Source: JAJDNS01 sp963578825
GTDB taxonomy: Bacteria > Acidobacteriota > Vicinamibacteria > Fen-336
NCBI GenBank assembly: GCA_963578825.1
Contig: CAUZDW010000018.1
Span: 1-64,000, forward strand
Length of the DNA: 64,000 nucleotides
Reading direction: 5' to 3'
The notes beneath the pieces were generated by a model. The model saw only the letters and a list, made by a program, of their open reading frames with translations. It did no database searches and was not told the DNA's origin. The position numbers and the translations under genes were made by a program. Positions 37,480-46,000 of the stretch are shown piece after piece; positions within the stretch are counted from its first letter, which is position 1; every line of letters begins with the position of its first letter.

Positions 37480-38595
37480 ATGCCGAAGAAGCCCCCACCG
37501 ATTCGCCGTCTCGCGGTCAACACCGGCGGAGGCGACGCCCCCGGCCTGAACGCCGTCATCCGGGCGGTCGTCCTGTCCGCGCTGAACCACGGGTGGGAAG
37601 TGGTTGGCATCCGGGACGGCTACAACGGCATCTTCAAGCCTCAGGAGTACCCCGCCGGCGGCCTGATGCCGCTCGACCGGAAGAGCGTGCGCGGCATCAC
37701 ACATCTCGGGGGCACGATCATCGGCACCACGAACCGGGGCAACCCCCTCAAGTACCCCACGAGGATGCCCAACGGGACATTGAAGGAGGTCGACCGTACC
37801 GACGATCTGGTGCGCAGCCTGGCGGCAAACGACATCGACGCGGTCGTGGCCATCGGAGGGGACGGGTCCTTGACCATCGCCAACGCCCTGGCGAAGAAGG
37901 GCGTTCGGATCGTGGGCGTCCCGAAGACCATCGACAACGACCTCTCGAAGACCGTGATCACGTTCGGGTTCGACACGGCGGTGTCCTTCGCCACCGAGTG
38001 TCTCGACCGTCTCCACTCGACCGCCGAGGCCCACCGGCGGGTGATGGTCGTGGAGGTCATGGGCCGGTACGCCGGCTGGATCGCCCTCAACGCCGGCGTG
38101 GCAGGCACGGCGGATGTCATCCTCATTCCCGAGATCCCCTTCGACCTGAACGCCGTGGCCGCGAAGATCCACAGACGTGGGAGCGCCGGCCGTAAGTTCG
38201 CCATCGTGGTCGTGGCCGAGGGGGCGCAGCCGAAGGGGGGCAAGCGCTCGGTCCTCGAGAAGCGGCTCGGTGCGGCCGATCGGCTCGGCGGCATGGGAGA
38301 GAAGGTGGGGAAGGCGCTCGGCGAGATGACCGAGCGCGAGGTGCGTCACGTGGTCCTTGGCCACCTCCTGCGCGGTGGAACCCCCACCGCCTTCGACCGG
38401 CTCCTGTCGCTGCGCTTCGGGTCGGCGGCGGTCCGTGCCCTCGCCGAGGGGAAGAGCGGTGTCATGGTGGCCCTCGACCCCCCGACCGTCAACTATGTCC
38501 CGCTCGCGCAGGCGACGAAGCGCATGAAGGTCGTGCCTCTGGACTGCGACACCGTGCGCACGGCCCGCGAGCTGGGCATCTGCCTGGGCGACTGA
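37480..38595 (+). CDS. 6-phosphofructokinase (mixed ATP/PPi-type active site)
   Basis: 371 residues from ATG 37480 with a GAAGGAGG site. N-terminal VNTGGGDAPGLNAVIRAV, then AIGGDGSLTIANAL (GGDGS at 126-130) and VPKTIDNDL (148-155). Substrate-binding VEVMGRYAGWIAL near 191 and LGHLLRGGTPTAFDRLL near 290 complete the family. GGDGS is the form of ATP-dependent enzymes, while Lys in PKTIDND is the form of PPi-dependent ones; ATP use is more likely because the first position normally decides, but this is inference. It catalyses fructose 6-phosphate phosphorylation in glycolysis. It is downstream of, and probably read with, the ABC exporter genes. Confidence 0.9.
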   Translation: MPKKPPPIRRLAVNTGGGDAPGLNAVIRAVVLSALNHGWEVVGIRDGYNGIFKPQEYPAGGLMPLDRKSVRGITHLGGTIIGTTNRGNPLKYPTRMPNGTLKEVDRTDDLVRSLAANDIDAVVAIGGDGSLTIANALAKKGVRIVGVPKTIDNDLSKTVITFGFDTAVSFATECLDRLHSTAEAHRRVMVVEVMGRYAGWIALNAGVAGTADVILIPEIPFDLNAVAAKIHRRGSAGRKFAIVVVAEGAQPKGGKRSVLEKRLGAADRLGGMGEKVGKALGEMTEREVRHVVLGHLLRGGTPTAFDRLLSLRFGSAAVRALAEGKSGVMVALDPPTVNYVPLAQATKRMKVVPLDCDTVRTARELGICLGD

Positions 38596-38600
38596 TCCGG

Positions 38601-38629
38601 AATCCCCACCCGGGGCGAGAGCGGGGGTT
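38601..38629. terminator. possible bidirectional terminator between convergent genes
   Basis: Between the phosphofructokinase stop and the convergent SDR stop, aatccccacccgg and cgggggtt can pair around gcgagag to form a GC-rich hairpin. There is no T-run on either side, so it may be weak or only a spacer. Confidence 0.35.
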
Positions 38630-39576
38630 CACCGCAGCGTCGACAGGCCCTCCTCGAGAGTTGGGTGCTCGAGGTCCGCGAGAAGGTCGGCCCGCGTGCG
38701 GCGAGTGTCTCCCCAATAGGAGACGCGCCCGATGCGGATGAAGTCTCGGGTGAGTGGCGCGGGTGTCCTGGCCACCGTCGCGAACAGCTCACAAAGGTAG
38801 GCCGCCGTGTAGATGAGCCAGAGCGGCAACCGGGTGGGGCGAGGGTACCCCCATACGGTGCAGGCGCTGTCGAGAAAGCTCTGTAGAGTGACGGGCTTCT
38901 CATCGCCAACGTGGTAGATGCCCTCGACATCGTCCCTCGAGACCGCACCCTCGATGGCGTTCAGGCAGTCGATCGTGGACACGAGGTGGATCCAGGTTGG
39001 TTCTCGCCAGACAGCCAGAAGTCGCCGACGCGCCAGCCACCGTGCCGCTTCGATCATGAGAATCCCACGGCCATAGACCATGCCGAGCCGCAGCACCACG
39101 GGACTCGTGTCCGTTCCACGGGTCCGCGCCAGGAGAGCCTGCTCCTCCCGAAGCCGGGTCCGGGCATGGACGGAGGCGGGCGATCGATCGAGACGGCCTG
39201 TGGCGGGCAGGTCCACAGAGGTGTCGCCTTCCACATGGGGGAACGAGATCAGGATGATCCGGCGGACACGAGCCTCGAGGGCTGCGCTCAGCAGGTTCTC
39301 GAACCAGCGGGTGTTGGTCTCCGGCAAGAAGCGCTCCGGGCGCGGTGAAAACAGAATCCCCGCCAGGTGGACCACGATGTCGATGCCATCAACGGCAGGA
39401 CGAAGCGTCTCAGGATTGGCGAGATCTGCCAGGACCGGCTCGACGTCCGGGGCTCCTCGAAGGCTGTCTGGCAGTGGCCGGCGGTGGTGCATCAGACGGA
39501 GATGATGCTCACCTGCCAGGAGATGCCGCGCAAGAAGGCTGCCCAGGTTGCCTGCAGCCCCTGTAATCAGAGTCAT
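38629..39576 (-). CDS. NAD(P)-dependent epimerase/dehydratase-like extended SDR
   Basis: 315 residues from ATG 39576. The Rossmann motif is LITGAAGNLGSLLARHLL, followed by DVEPVLADLAN (cofactor Asp) and DIVVHLAGILFSP near 74. The Ser of the catalytic triad would be in ILISFPHVEG. The usual YxxxK is not obvious; HARTRLREEQ occupies that region, so catalysis may be altered. The C-terminal half contains DVEGIYHVGDEKPVTLQSFL, typical of NAD(P)H-binding epimerases and 3-beta-HSD-like proteins. Substrate unknown. It is convergent with phosphofructokinase and separated by 202 bp from the next gene. That gap shows no recognisable feature except a 36-codon ORF without a ribosome site. Confidence 0.75.
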   Translation of the reverse strand: MTLITGAAGNLGSLLARHLLAGEHHLRLMHHRRPLPDSLRGAPDVEPVLADLANPETLRPAVDGIDIVVHLAGILFSPRPERFLPETNTRWFENLLSAALEARVRRIILISFPHVEGDTSVDLPATGRLDRSPASVHARTRLREEQALLARTRGTDTSPVVLRLGMVYGRGILMIEAARWLARRRLLAVWREPTWIHLVSTIDCLNAIEGAVSRDDVEGIYHVGDEKPVTLQSFLDSACTVWGYPRPTRLPLWLIYTAAYLCELFATVARTPAPLTRDFIRIGRVSYWGDTRRTRADLLADLEHPTLEEGLSTLR

Positions 39577-39778
39577 TGGCAACGGCTTGCCTTTGGAGCC
39601 ATTGTCTGTCGGAATTAGTGGGGACAAAGGACCCGGCCGTCCGACCATCCGCGGAGCTCCTCGCACGTCGCCTCAGCAAGGTGGCCACCGAGCTCTACAC
39701 GCCTCTCGACGGCGACGTGGGCTGAGCCGCCCGGAGTCCCGCGCCGACCGAAGACGAACCAGACCAGGAGTGGCAGGA

Positions 39779-41224
39779 ATGATGCGAATTGGTGCTGCTG
39801 CCGTGGCCATCGCGGCCCTTCTCTCAATCCTGGCGTGCGCAGCTCCGCCCGACGTCGCCGAGCGCGACGACTCCCGGTGGCTCGCCGGCGACCATCATAT
39901 CCACAGCCGCTACAGCGTCGGGTGGGACAGGGAGACGGACCCACCGACGCCCATCATCGCAGGCGACGCCATCTACCCCATCGCCATGAACGCGGTGATG
40001 GGGCGTCATCATGGGCTGAGCTGGATGGTGGCGACCGACCACGGCGGGCCGAACCACAGCAAGGTGAATCTGGAGAAGGCCTACCCGGAGCTGGTCCAGT
40101 CCCGCCTGGTGGTGCCCGAAGTGGTCCAGTTCTTTGGCATGGAGTTCGACACCCCGGGTGCCGAGCACTCGAGCCTCATCATCCCCCACACCCACGACGA
40201 GGCCGAGCGCCTGCATCAGATCGAGTCCAGCTACGCCAGGCGCGAGCCATGGCCGGCGGATCCGGGCTGGGACACCCCCGAGCGGATGCTAGAGGCCCTC
40301 GCGGCCATGCGGGATTTTCCGGCACCACCCGTCCTGATCGCGAACCACCCCTCGCGCTCGGCAACGGACGTGGGGGTCTACGGTGCCAACACGCCGTCGG
40401 AGCTTCGCGACTGGAACGACACGGCGCCGGAGGTCGCGGTGGGGATGGCCGGGGCTCCGGGGCATCAGGCGTCCACGCTGAAGCCGGACGGGACTCTCGA
40501 TCCGGAGAAGCCCCGGGGCGGCTACGGTCGCTCTCCTACCCTTGGTGGGTTCGACCAGATGACGGCTCGGCTGGGCGGCTTCTGGGACTCCATGCTCGGA
40601 GAGGGACGGCACTGGTGGATCACCGCGAACTCGGACTCCCACGTGACCTGGCGCGAAGACGGCTCCGACTTCTGGCCCGGGGAGTACTCCAAGACCTACG
40701 TGTGGGCCGACCGAGACCACGACGCGATCCTCGAAGCCATCCGGGGCGGTCGGGTCTTCGTGACTCTGGGCGACCTCATCTCCGAGCTCTACGTCACGGC
40801 CCGTGTGGAGGGTGAGGCCGTCGACGCGCAGATCGGAGGCCAGCTCGCGGCTCCCGCCGGGAGTACGGTCGAGGTGACGGTGCGCTTCCTGGATCCGGCC
40901 ACGCCGAACCATCACGGGGATGAGCCCAGCGTCTCCCGGGTCGATCTCATCGCTGGCGACGTGACCGGCCCCGTGAGCGACCGCTCGACCGACACGAACC
41001 CCACGACCCGGGTCGTTGCGCGCTTCGAGGAGAAGGACTGGACGATCGACGGACTCTATCGCGAGCTCACCTTCCGTCTGGAGGACGTGTCAGTCGACAG
41101 CTACCTGCGCGTGCGGGGGACTGACGGCTCCGAGCTCGAGCCCGAGCCCGACCCAAGGGGCGAGGATCCCTGGTCAGACCTGTGGTTCTACTCCAACCCG
41201 ATCTTCCTGCGCGTCGGCGGCTGA
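39779..41224 (+). CDS. PHP-domain-like phosphoesterase lipoprotein
   Basis: 481 residues from ATG 39779, 8 nt after AGGAG. The signal ends with a lipobox-like LLSILAC (Cys near 21), so it is probably a membrane-anchored lipoprotein. PHP metal motifs run GDHHIHSRYS near 39, MVATDHGGPNH near 82, IANHPSRSATD near 183 and TANSDSHVTW near 283, giving the His/Asp/Glu set of the PHP fold. From about 335 a beta-sandwich domain follows (EVTVRFLDPATPNH). PHP enzymes hydrolyse phosphoesters; the substrate of this exported type is unknown. It lies beside secreted protease and outer-membrane genes. Confidence 0.8.
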   Translation: MMRIGAAAVAIAALLSILACAAPPDVAERDDSRWLAGDHHIHSRYSVGWDRETDPPTPIIAGDAIYPIAMNAVMGRHHGLSWMVATDHGGPNHSKVNLEKAYPELVQSRLVVPEVVQFFGMEFDTPGAEHSSLIIPHTHDEAERLHQIESSYARREPWPADPGWDTPERMLEALAAMRDFPAPPVLIANHPSRSATDVGVYGANTPSELRDWNDTAPEVAVGMAGAPGHQASTLKPDGTLDPEKPRGGYGRSPTLGGFDQMTARLGGFWDSMLGEGRHWWITANSDSHVTWREDGSDFWPGEYSKTYVWADRDHDAILEAIRGGRVFVTLGDLISELYVTARVEGEAVDAQIGGQLAAPAGSTVEVTVRFLDPATPNHHGDEPSVSRVDLIAGDVTGPVSDRSTDTNPTTRVVARFEEKDWTIDGLYRELTFRLEDVSVDSYLRVRGTDGSELEPEPDPRGEDPWSDLWFYSNPIFLRVGG

Positions 41225-41229
41225 TTCTC

Positions 41230-41976
41230 CTAGAACCCCACTCCAAGTCCGGCGATGAGCTGCAGGCTCCCTGCCTCGATCGGGGCCGTGGCGTTGCCGG
41301 GGAGAACCAGCTCGAGGTTGGCCCGGGTGTACCGGGCCTCGAGGCCGATGGTCACACGGCTTCCCAGAACGTGAGACACCGAGGCCCCGGCACTCCACCC
41401 GACGCCGGCGTCCGAACGACCACGTTGGGTCACCGCGGCGCGGAACGTGGCCTCGTCGTACGGGTACTGCTCGTCGAACTCCACCCGCTCGACGAAGTCG
41501 GCTTCCACTCGGACGAGAGCCAACCCGCCGAAGACCGCAACGGATACGGGTCCCACCAGTGGACGCCATTCCAGGTCGAGATGGCTCGCGAGCTGTCTGT
41601 ATTCGAGTCGCGAGAGCTCGCCGGAGACGGTGCGCGGACGATCGAAGAAGAACGGATGGGGGAGGCTCGCTGTGAGCGTTGCGTCGGTGTCGCGGCGTGA
41701 CCATCCGAACGCGATTCTGAAGCCGAAGCTCGGCGTCACCCAGACGCCGACCATCGCCTCGACGGCGGGTCCGGTGCCGGAATCGTAGTCGGCGGTCAGC
41801 TCCGCGGTCTCCTGCGTCACATCCCACGTGGAGGTCGAGCTCCAGCCGAGCGAGCCCAGGGCGATGCCGCCGCCCACTCCCAGGCCGAAGCGGTGATCGG
41901 CCGCGTCCGCGGCCCGGGGGGCCAGCGCCGTGGCGGCCAGCGCGACGGCGAACGCCGCTCCCCATGCTCGCTTCAC
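41230..41976 (-). CDS. outer membrane beta-barrel protein
   Basis: 248 residues from GTG 41976, which overlaps the protease stop as GTGA and is the coupled start; an in-frame GTG at 41997 would overlap far more. The signal peptide is about 1-26 (AAFAVALAATALAPRAADA). Alternating-residue beta strands follow from RFGLGVGGGIALGSLGW to GSLQLIAGLGVGF, ending in Phe as outer-membrane barrels do. About eight strands fit an OmpA/OmpW-like small barrel. It is transcribed after the thermolysin-like protease; the pairing suggests surface display or export context but is not proven. Confidence 0.75.
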   Translation of the reverse strand: MKRAWGAAFAVALAATALAPRAADAADHRFGLGVGGGIALGSLGWSSTSTWDVTQETAELTADYDSGTGPAVEAMVGVWVTPSFGFRIAFGWSRRDTDATLTASLPHPFFFDRPRTVSGELSRLEYRQLASHLDLEWRPLVGPVSVAVFGGLALVRVEADFVERVEFDEQYPYDEATFRAAVTQRGRSDAGVGWSAGASVSHVLGSRVTIGLEARYTRANLELVLPGNATAPIEAGSLQLIAGLGVGF

Positions 41977-43547
41977 TCGACGCCGACCGCCGTCCACGCG
42001 GCCGCCACCTGGGCGGCCTCGGCCTCCCCGTAAAGGTCTCGCGCAGCCCGAAGCGTGGCCTGGCGGGCATCGGCGAAGGTGGCGGAGGGTGTCAGGTATG
42101 CGGTGAAGCCCCGGTAGAAGATCCGCTCCGCGTCTGCCCGTCGTCCCGGACCGAGACCGTCGACGTGCACCCCGGACGTGCGATTGACGCCGCCCTCGAT
42201 CAGCAGGTAGAAGGCGTGGTTGGCGATGGCGCTGTTGTGGTGGACGCCGCCATTGTCCAGCCGGCCGCGGTAGAGGTTCGAGTAGTGATCGGGGTCGCAG
42301 ATCCCCAGCGCCTCCGAGCAGAACATCGACGGATTCTCCATCGAGCGGACGGCGAATCGTCCAGGGTTGAACGCGAACGAGAGGTCCTCGCCCAGGAAAT
42401 AGTCCGCGTGGAGCCGCGCGGCTCCCGGCGGCTGATAGAAGAACTCACCCCCCGTGGCCATGATGTCGGAGAAGGCCTCGTTGAGCGCTCCCGATTCTCC
42501 CTGATAGATGCCGTCCCATGTGTACTGCGTCACCCCGTGGGTCATCTCGTGGACGACCACATCGAGCGCTCCGGAAAAGGCGTTGAAGACGCCGTCGCCA
42601 TCGCCGTAGAACATGGCGTTCTGCAGGGGATCCCAGAACGCGTTGGCGAAGCCAAGGGAGCGGGGCACGAAGTGGGTCACGCTCTTCACAGGACGGTCCT
42701 GTCCGTCGATCCCGCGCCGCCCGTGCTGCTTGAAGTAGTAGTCGTACGTCCAGCCCGCGTAGACGTGAGCATCCACCACCGCCCCGTCGACCCACGTGTT
42801 GTTGATGCTGCGGGCGAGGTACATGGGGTCGATGTGCTCTTCGGCGAGCGCCCGGCTCGTGATCGTGAGGTTGTACAGGAAGTCGTAGGTCGCTACCGTC
42901 GGCGGCCGCAGGCGGTCGTCGGCCCGGAAGCCGTCCGCCACCGGGCTCGCCGAGACCTTCTTTCGATCTCCCCACACGCCCGTCCCCAGGCCCACCGAGG
43001 AGTCGGTGCGCAGGTCGGCGTAGTGCCACACGAGGCCGCCGCTTCGAGCATCGACGAAGACGCGGTCGAGATGGTGGTCGAATCGGATCCAGAGAGTCCA
43101 GGTCAGGAGCGCCCCATCGTTCCACGGCAGGAGGACCAGCTCCGGCGTCCCGACGCCGAGGGCGCCCCGGGGGTAGGTGGCCTCGGCCACCCGGACGGCC
43201 TGGTCGGCCGAGAGACCGGGAACGACGTCGGCTGTGAGGCCCTCGTCGATCCAACCGAAGACGCTGAGGGTGCGGCCCTCCCCGTCCACCTGCTCCACGA
43301 GCTGGGCCCCGAACACGCGCACTCCATCGACGCGCTGATCGTAGCGGCGGTGGCTCCGTCCGGGAAAATCCGGATCGGGCTGCGTTTGAACCAGGGCGAC
43401 CGCTCCAAGCCGCTCGAGGGCTGCAATCCGTGCACCGGGATCGGAGCTGGGCCCTCCCTCTGCATCGCGTCCGGAAGGCGCCACCAGGGCGAAGACGGCC
43501 AAGGACAGGGCGAGGGCGGGAAGCGCCCGGCGTGCGAGGAAGCGCAT
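41973..43547 (-). CDS. thermolysin-like M4 family metallopeptidase, secreted
   Basis: 524 residues from ATG 43547 with a signal peptide (RRALPALALSLAVFALVAPSG). A FTP/PepSY-type propeptide covers about 30-180 (GVRVFGAQLVEQVD, WTLWIRFD). The mature part has NNTWVDGAVVDAHVYAGWTYDYYF near 249, the zinc motif VVHEMTHGVTQYTW with HEMTH at 333-337, and the third ligand Glu in GALNEAFSDI near 357. The catalytic His region DNGGVHHNSAIANHAFYLL is present. It is a secreted zinc endopeptidase for protein digestion. TATAGT at 43565-43560 on the minus strand is 12 nt before the start. The outer-membrane protein gene follows with coupled translation. Confidence 0.93.
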   Translation of the reverse strand: MRFLARRALPALALSLAVFALVAPSGRDAEGGPSSDPGARIAALERLGAVALVQTQPDPDFPGRSHRRYDQRVDGVRVFGAQLVEQVDGEGRTLSVFGWIDEGLTADVVPGLSADQAVRVAEATYPRGALGVGTPELVLLPWNDGALLTWTLWIRFDHHLDRVFVDARSGGLVWHYADLRTDSSVGLGTGVWGDRKKVSASPVADGFRADDRLRPPTVATYDFLYNLTITSRALAEEHIDPMYLARSINNTWVDGAVVDAHVYAGWTYDYYFKQHGRRGIDGQDRPVKSVTHFVPRSLGFANAFWDPLQNAMFYGDGDGVFNAFSGALDVVVHEMTHGVTQYTWDGIYQGESGALNEAFSDIMATGGEFFYQPPGAARLHADYFLGEDLSFAFNPGRFAVRSMENPSMFCSEALGICDPDHYSNLYRGRLDNGGVHHNSAIANHAFYLLIEGGVNRTSGVHVDGLGPGRRADAERIFYRGFTAYLTPSATFADARQATLRAARDLYGEAEAAQVAAAWTAVGVE

Positions 43548-43662
43548 GAGACTGCAGCGACTATAGAGGTGGGCCTCGGGAACAGTCAAGCCCAGGGCGT
43601 GCGGGCCTGCCGAGTGAAGTAAGCTCCCCGGATCGGGGCGAACCTGCCCCCTGGGAGCTGCC

Positions 43663-44076
43663 ATGCCCTACGTGATCCGCCGCGCCGAGTACTTTCACGC
43701 GACCATCGGGGATCAGCCCGGCGAAGCCTACCGCGTCCTCTCCGCGCTGGCGGGCCTCGGGGTGGATCTGCTCGCCTTCACCACGGTCCCGGTGGGGCCG
43801 GACCGCACGCAGATCACGCTGTTTCCCGCGGAGCCGTCCAAGATGACGAGCGAGGCCAGGAAGGCCAACATGGCTCTCGACGGGCCCCACCAGGCCTTTC
43901 TCCTGCAGGGCGACGACGAGCTCGGGGCGCTGGTCGTCGTCCACGAGAAGCTCTACCGGGCGGGCGTCAACGTGTACGCCTCGACCGGGGTCTCGGACGG
44001 CCACGGCAAGTACGGGTACGTCATCTACGTGCGCGAGGAGGACTGCGAGCGCGCTGCGCGAGCGCTCGAGATCTGA
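43663..44076 (+). CDS. ACT-domain-like small protein
   Basis: 137 residues from ATG 43663, preceded by GGGAGC. The fold is suggested by two beta-alpha-beta halves: IGDQPGEAYRVLSALAGLGVDLLAFTTVPVGPDRTQITLFP and GALVVVHEKLYRAGVNVYASTGVSDGHGKYGYVIYV. The first resembles ACT regulatory domains that bind amino acids. No enzyme is fused, so it may be a stand-alone sensor or allosteric subunit. Neighbours give no pathway. It stands between the convergent kinase fragment and the divergent protease. Confidence 0.65.
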   Translation: MPYVIRRAEYFHATIGDQPGEAYRVLSALAGLGVDLLAFTTVPVGPDRTQITLFPAEPSKMTSEARKANMALDGPHQAFLLQGDDELGALVVVHEKLYRAGVNVYASTGVSDGHGKYGYVIYVREEDCERAARALEI

Positions 44077-44088
44077 CCGGGCTTCTCC

Positions 44089-44493
44089 CTAGGCGGCGGC
44101 GTCCGCTCTCGTCGAGACCGCGTTCAACACCTCGTTGAGATCGCACACCTTCTGCCAGCGCTGCGCCGGGTCTTTCGCCAGGCAGCGCAGGACGGCGTCC
44201 TCGAGATCCTGCGGGATGTTCGGCTTCAAGCTCCGCGGACGCGGCGGAGTTTTCTGGATGTGCGCGATGACGATCTGCGTCGCGGTCTCGCCCTTGAACG
44301 GGAGCGTGCCGGTCAGGCACTCGAAGAGCAGTACGCCCAGCGAGTAGATGTCCGCCCGGAAGTCGGCGACCTTCCCCTGCGCCTGCTCCGGTGACATGTA
44401 GTGAGGCGTGCCCATCACCGTCCCGGCGCCGGCGGGCACAACGAGGCCTGCGGTGAGCAACAGGGAAACAGCACACTGGACAAATCGACGCAC
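44089..44493 (-). CDS. exported protein consisting of a Ser/Thr kinase C-lobe only
   Basis: 134 residues from GTG 44493, chosen because CCGGAGG lies 11 nt upstream and the reading then opens with a signal peptide (RRFVQCAVSLLLTAGLVVPAGAG); a GTG at 44544 would add 17 residues with no site. From residue 25 it is the C-terminal lobe of a Pkn/Hanks-type kinase: VMGTPHYMSPEQ (activation-segment end), DFRADIYSLGVLLFECLTGTLPF, then AVLRCLAKDPAQRW. The glycine loop, Lys, HRD and DFG motifs are absent, and no upstream frame supplies them, since another gene occupies that space. It cannot be an ordinary kinase. It is either a relic of a duplicated kinase gene joined to a signal peptide or a pseudokinase fragment used for binding. 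Confidence 0.65.
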   Translation of the reverse strand: MRRFVQCAVSLLLTAGLVVPAGAGTVMGTPHYMSPEQAQGKVADFRADIYSLGVLLFECLTGTLPFKGETATQIVIAHIQKTPPRPRSLKPNIPQDLEDAVLRCLAKDPAQRWQKVCDLNEVLNAVSTRADAAA

Positions 44494-44547
44494 TCGAACG
44501 AAATCCTCCGGAACAAGCCACCGGAGTTTAGCATAGCGTCTCACCGC

Positions 44548-44553
44548 TATAAT
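44548..44553 (+). promoter_or_regulatory. -10-like box for the M28 peptidase gene
   Basis: TATAAT at 44548-44553, 11 nt before ATG 44565, in the AT-rich gap between two divergent genes. No good -35 box is seen 16-18 bp upstream. Confidence 0.35.
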
Positions 44554-44564
44554 TCACTATCCCC

Positions 44565-45902
44565 ATGAGCCTTCTGCTCGCCCTCGCCCTGTCCGCCTCT
44601 CTCGACGCCGATGGTGCGTTGAGGCACGCCTCGGCGTTGGCGGCCCTCGGACCCCACCCCTGGGGGTCGCCGCGCAACGACGCTGCGGCCGAGTACGTGG
44701 CGGCCGAGCTTCGTGGCGCCGGGCTGAGCGAGGTCGAGCTGCTGGGCTTCGAACGCCATGGTATCCGCGGCACGAACGTCATCGCGACCCTGCGCGGCCC
44801 TAGCGAAGAGATGCTGGTCGTATGCGCTCACCACGACACGGCTCCCGAGGCGCCAGGCGCCTATGACGATGGCGGTGGTGTCGGGCTTCTGATCGAGCTG
44901 GCCCGGGTGATGTCGCAGGAGCCGACACGGACCCGCACGATCGTCTTCGCGTCCTTCGACGGCGAGGAAGCCTGGGCGACGGGCAAGGGTCGGACCGCAG
45001 GCTCACGGGCTTGGATCGAGCGCCTCGGACCAAGAGCCCGACGCATCGTCGCGGTGGTTGCCGTGGAGATGTCCGGGTGGAAGCGCGGGACGCCGGTCCT
45101 GCACCCGATCGCCTATTCTGATCCCCGAGAAGCCGGCGGCACGGTGGTGGCCCCGGGCTGGCTCGTTCGAACCGTGCTCGCTGGCGCCAGGGAGGTCGGT
45201 GCACCCTTCAGGGTGGGCGATCCCAGACTGTCCTGGATCTACCAGCCCGCCGTCCGGGCCTTCCGGGCGCGGTTTTACGGCGACGATCTGTCGTTTCTTC
45301 AGGCGGGGGTGCCGGCGGTGATGGTGTCCGACTCGTCGTTCTCTGCCTTCTATCCTCATTATCACCAGGTCACCGACACCGCCGACGAGCTCGACGTCGG
45401 GGCGCTCCGACGGATGGGCGATGGTCTCGTCGGAGCGGTCCGGGCTCTCCAGCGCGCTCCGGCCGGAGCGGCGGAGGACCATCGCTGGTTCGCCGCCTTC
45501 GGGCAGGTGCTCGGCTCGAGCTTGCTCCTGGCCGCCGCCACGGCCAGCGTTCTGCCCGGGCTGCGCACGGGGCTCGTCGGGGGAGTGCCTGTGCTTCTGG
45601 CGCGTGTCGCTCAGGCCGGGCTCTTCGGCGTGCTCGTCTGGCGCCACCCGATCCCGGCGATGTGGGTCTTCCTTCTCCCGAACGTGATCCTGCCCCTCGG
45701 GCGGGCCCGCTGGGCAACGGCGCTGGCGGTGGCTCCGCTCACGGCGCTGCTGGGTCTCGGCGCGGCGGGCGGGTTCAGGGGGATGGTGAGCGGCGTGTGG
45801 CTCGCTCCATGGGAGATCGTGCTGGCGATCCTCGCCCTGGCCCTCGCCTTCATACGGCCCTCCCGGGTCTCGAAAAAGAAGAAGAAAAAGCGGCGGCGGT
45901 AG
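44565..45902 (+). CDS. M28-family metallopeptidase with C-terminal membrane domain
   Basis: 445 residues from ATG 44565. The N-terminal hydrophobic stretch (LLLALALSAS) is short. The M28 zinc ligands are in VVCAHHDTAPEAPGAYDDGGGVGLLIELAR near 86-115, FASFDGEEAW near 129 and a late His in FYPHYHQVTDTADELD near 269, giving the His-Asp-Glu-Asp-His set of co-catalytic aminopeptidases. After about 300 there are four or five membrane helices (LLAAATASVLPGL ... ILALALAFI), ending in a Lys/Arg-rich tail. The enzyme domain would face the periplasm. Such membrane-tailed M28 proteins are known from acidobacteria and myxobacteria, with uncertain substrates. Confidence 0.85.
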   Translation: MSLLLALALSASLDADGALRHASALAALGPHPWGSPRNDAAAEYVAAELRGAGLSEVELLGFERHGIRGTNVIATLRGPSEEMLVVCAHHDTAPEAPGAYDDGGGVGLLIELARVMSQEPTRTRTIVFASFDGEEAWATGKGRTAGSRAWIERLGPRARRIVAVVAVEMSGWKRGTPVLHPIAYSDPREAGGTVVAPGWLVRTVLAGAREVGAPFRVGDPRLSWIYQPAVRAFRARFYGDDLSFLQAGVPAVMVSDSSFSAFYPHYHQVTDTADELDVGALRRMGDGLVGAVRALQRAPAGAAEDHRWFAAFGQVLGSSLLLAAATASVLPGLRTGLVGGVPVLLARVAQAGLFGVLVWRHPIPAMWVFLLPNVILPLGRARWATALAVAPLTALLGLGAAGGFRGMVSGVWLAPWEIVLAILALALAFIRPSRVSKKKKKKRRR

Positions 45903-46000
45903 AGGATCCTGCCGCAGACGGCGGCCCCGGGGATTGGGTACCATGGTCGTTCTGCCGACGCCGGGTTGCCGGCGTCTTTCGCCCGGGAGGCTCGACACCC

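Noticed and set aside
39577..39778. 36-codon ORF ending in ATELYTPLDGDVG
   Set aside because: Natural-looking composition but no ribosome site, no family and very short; not enough to call a gene.
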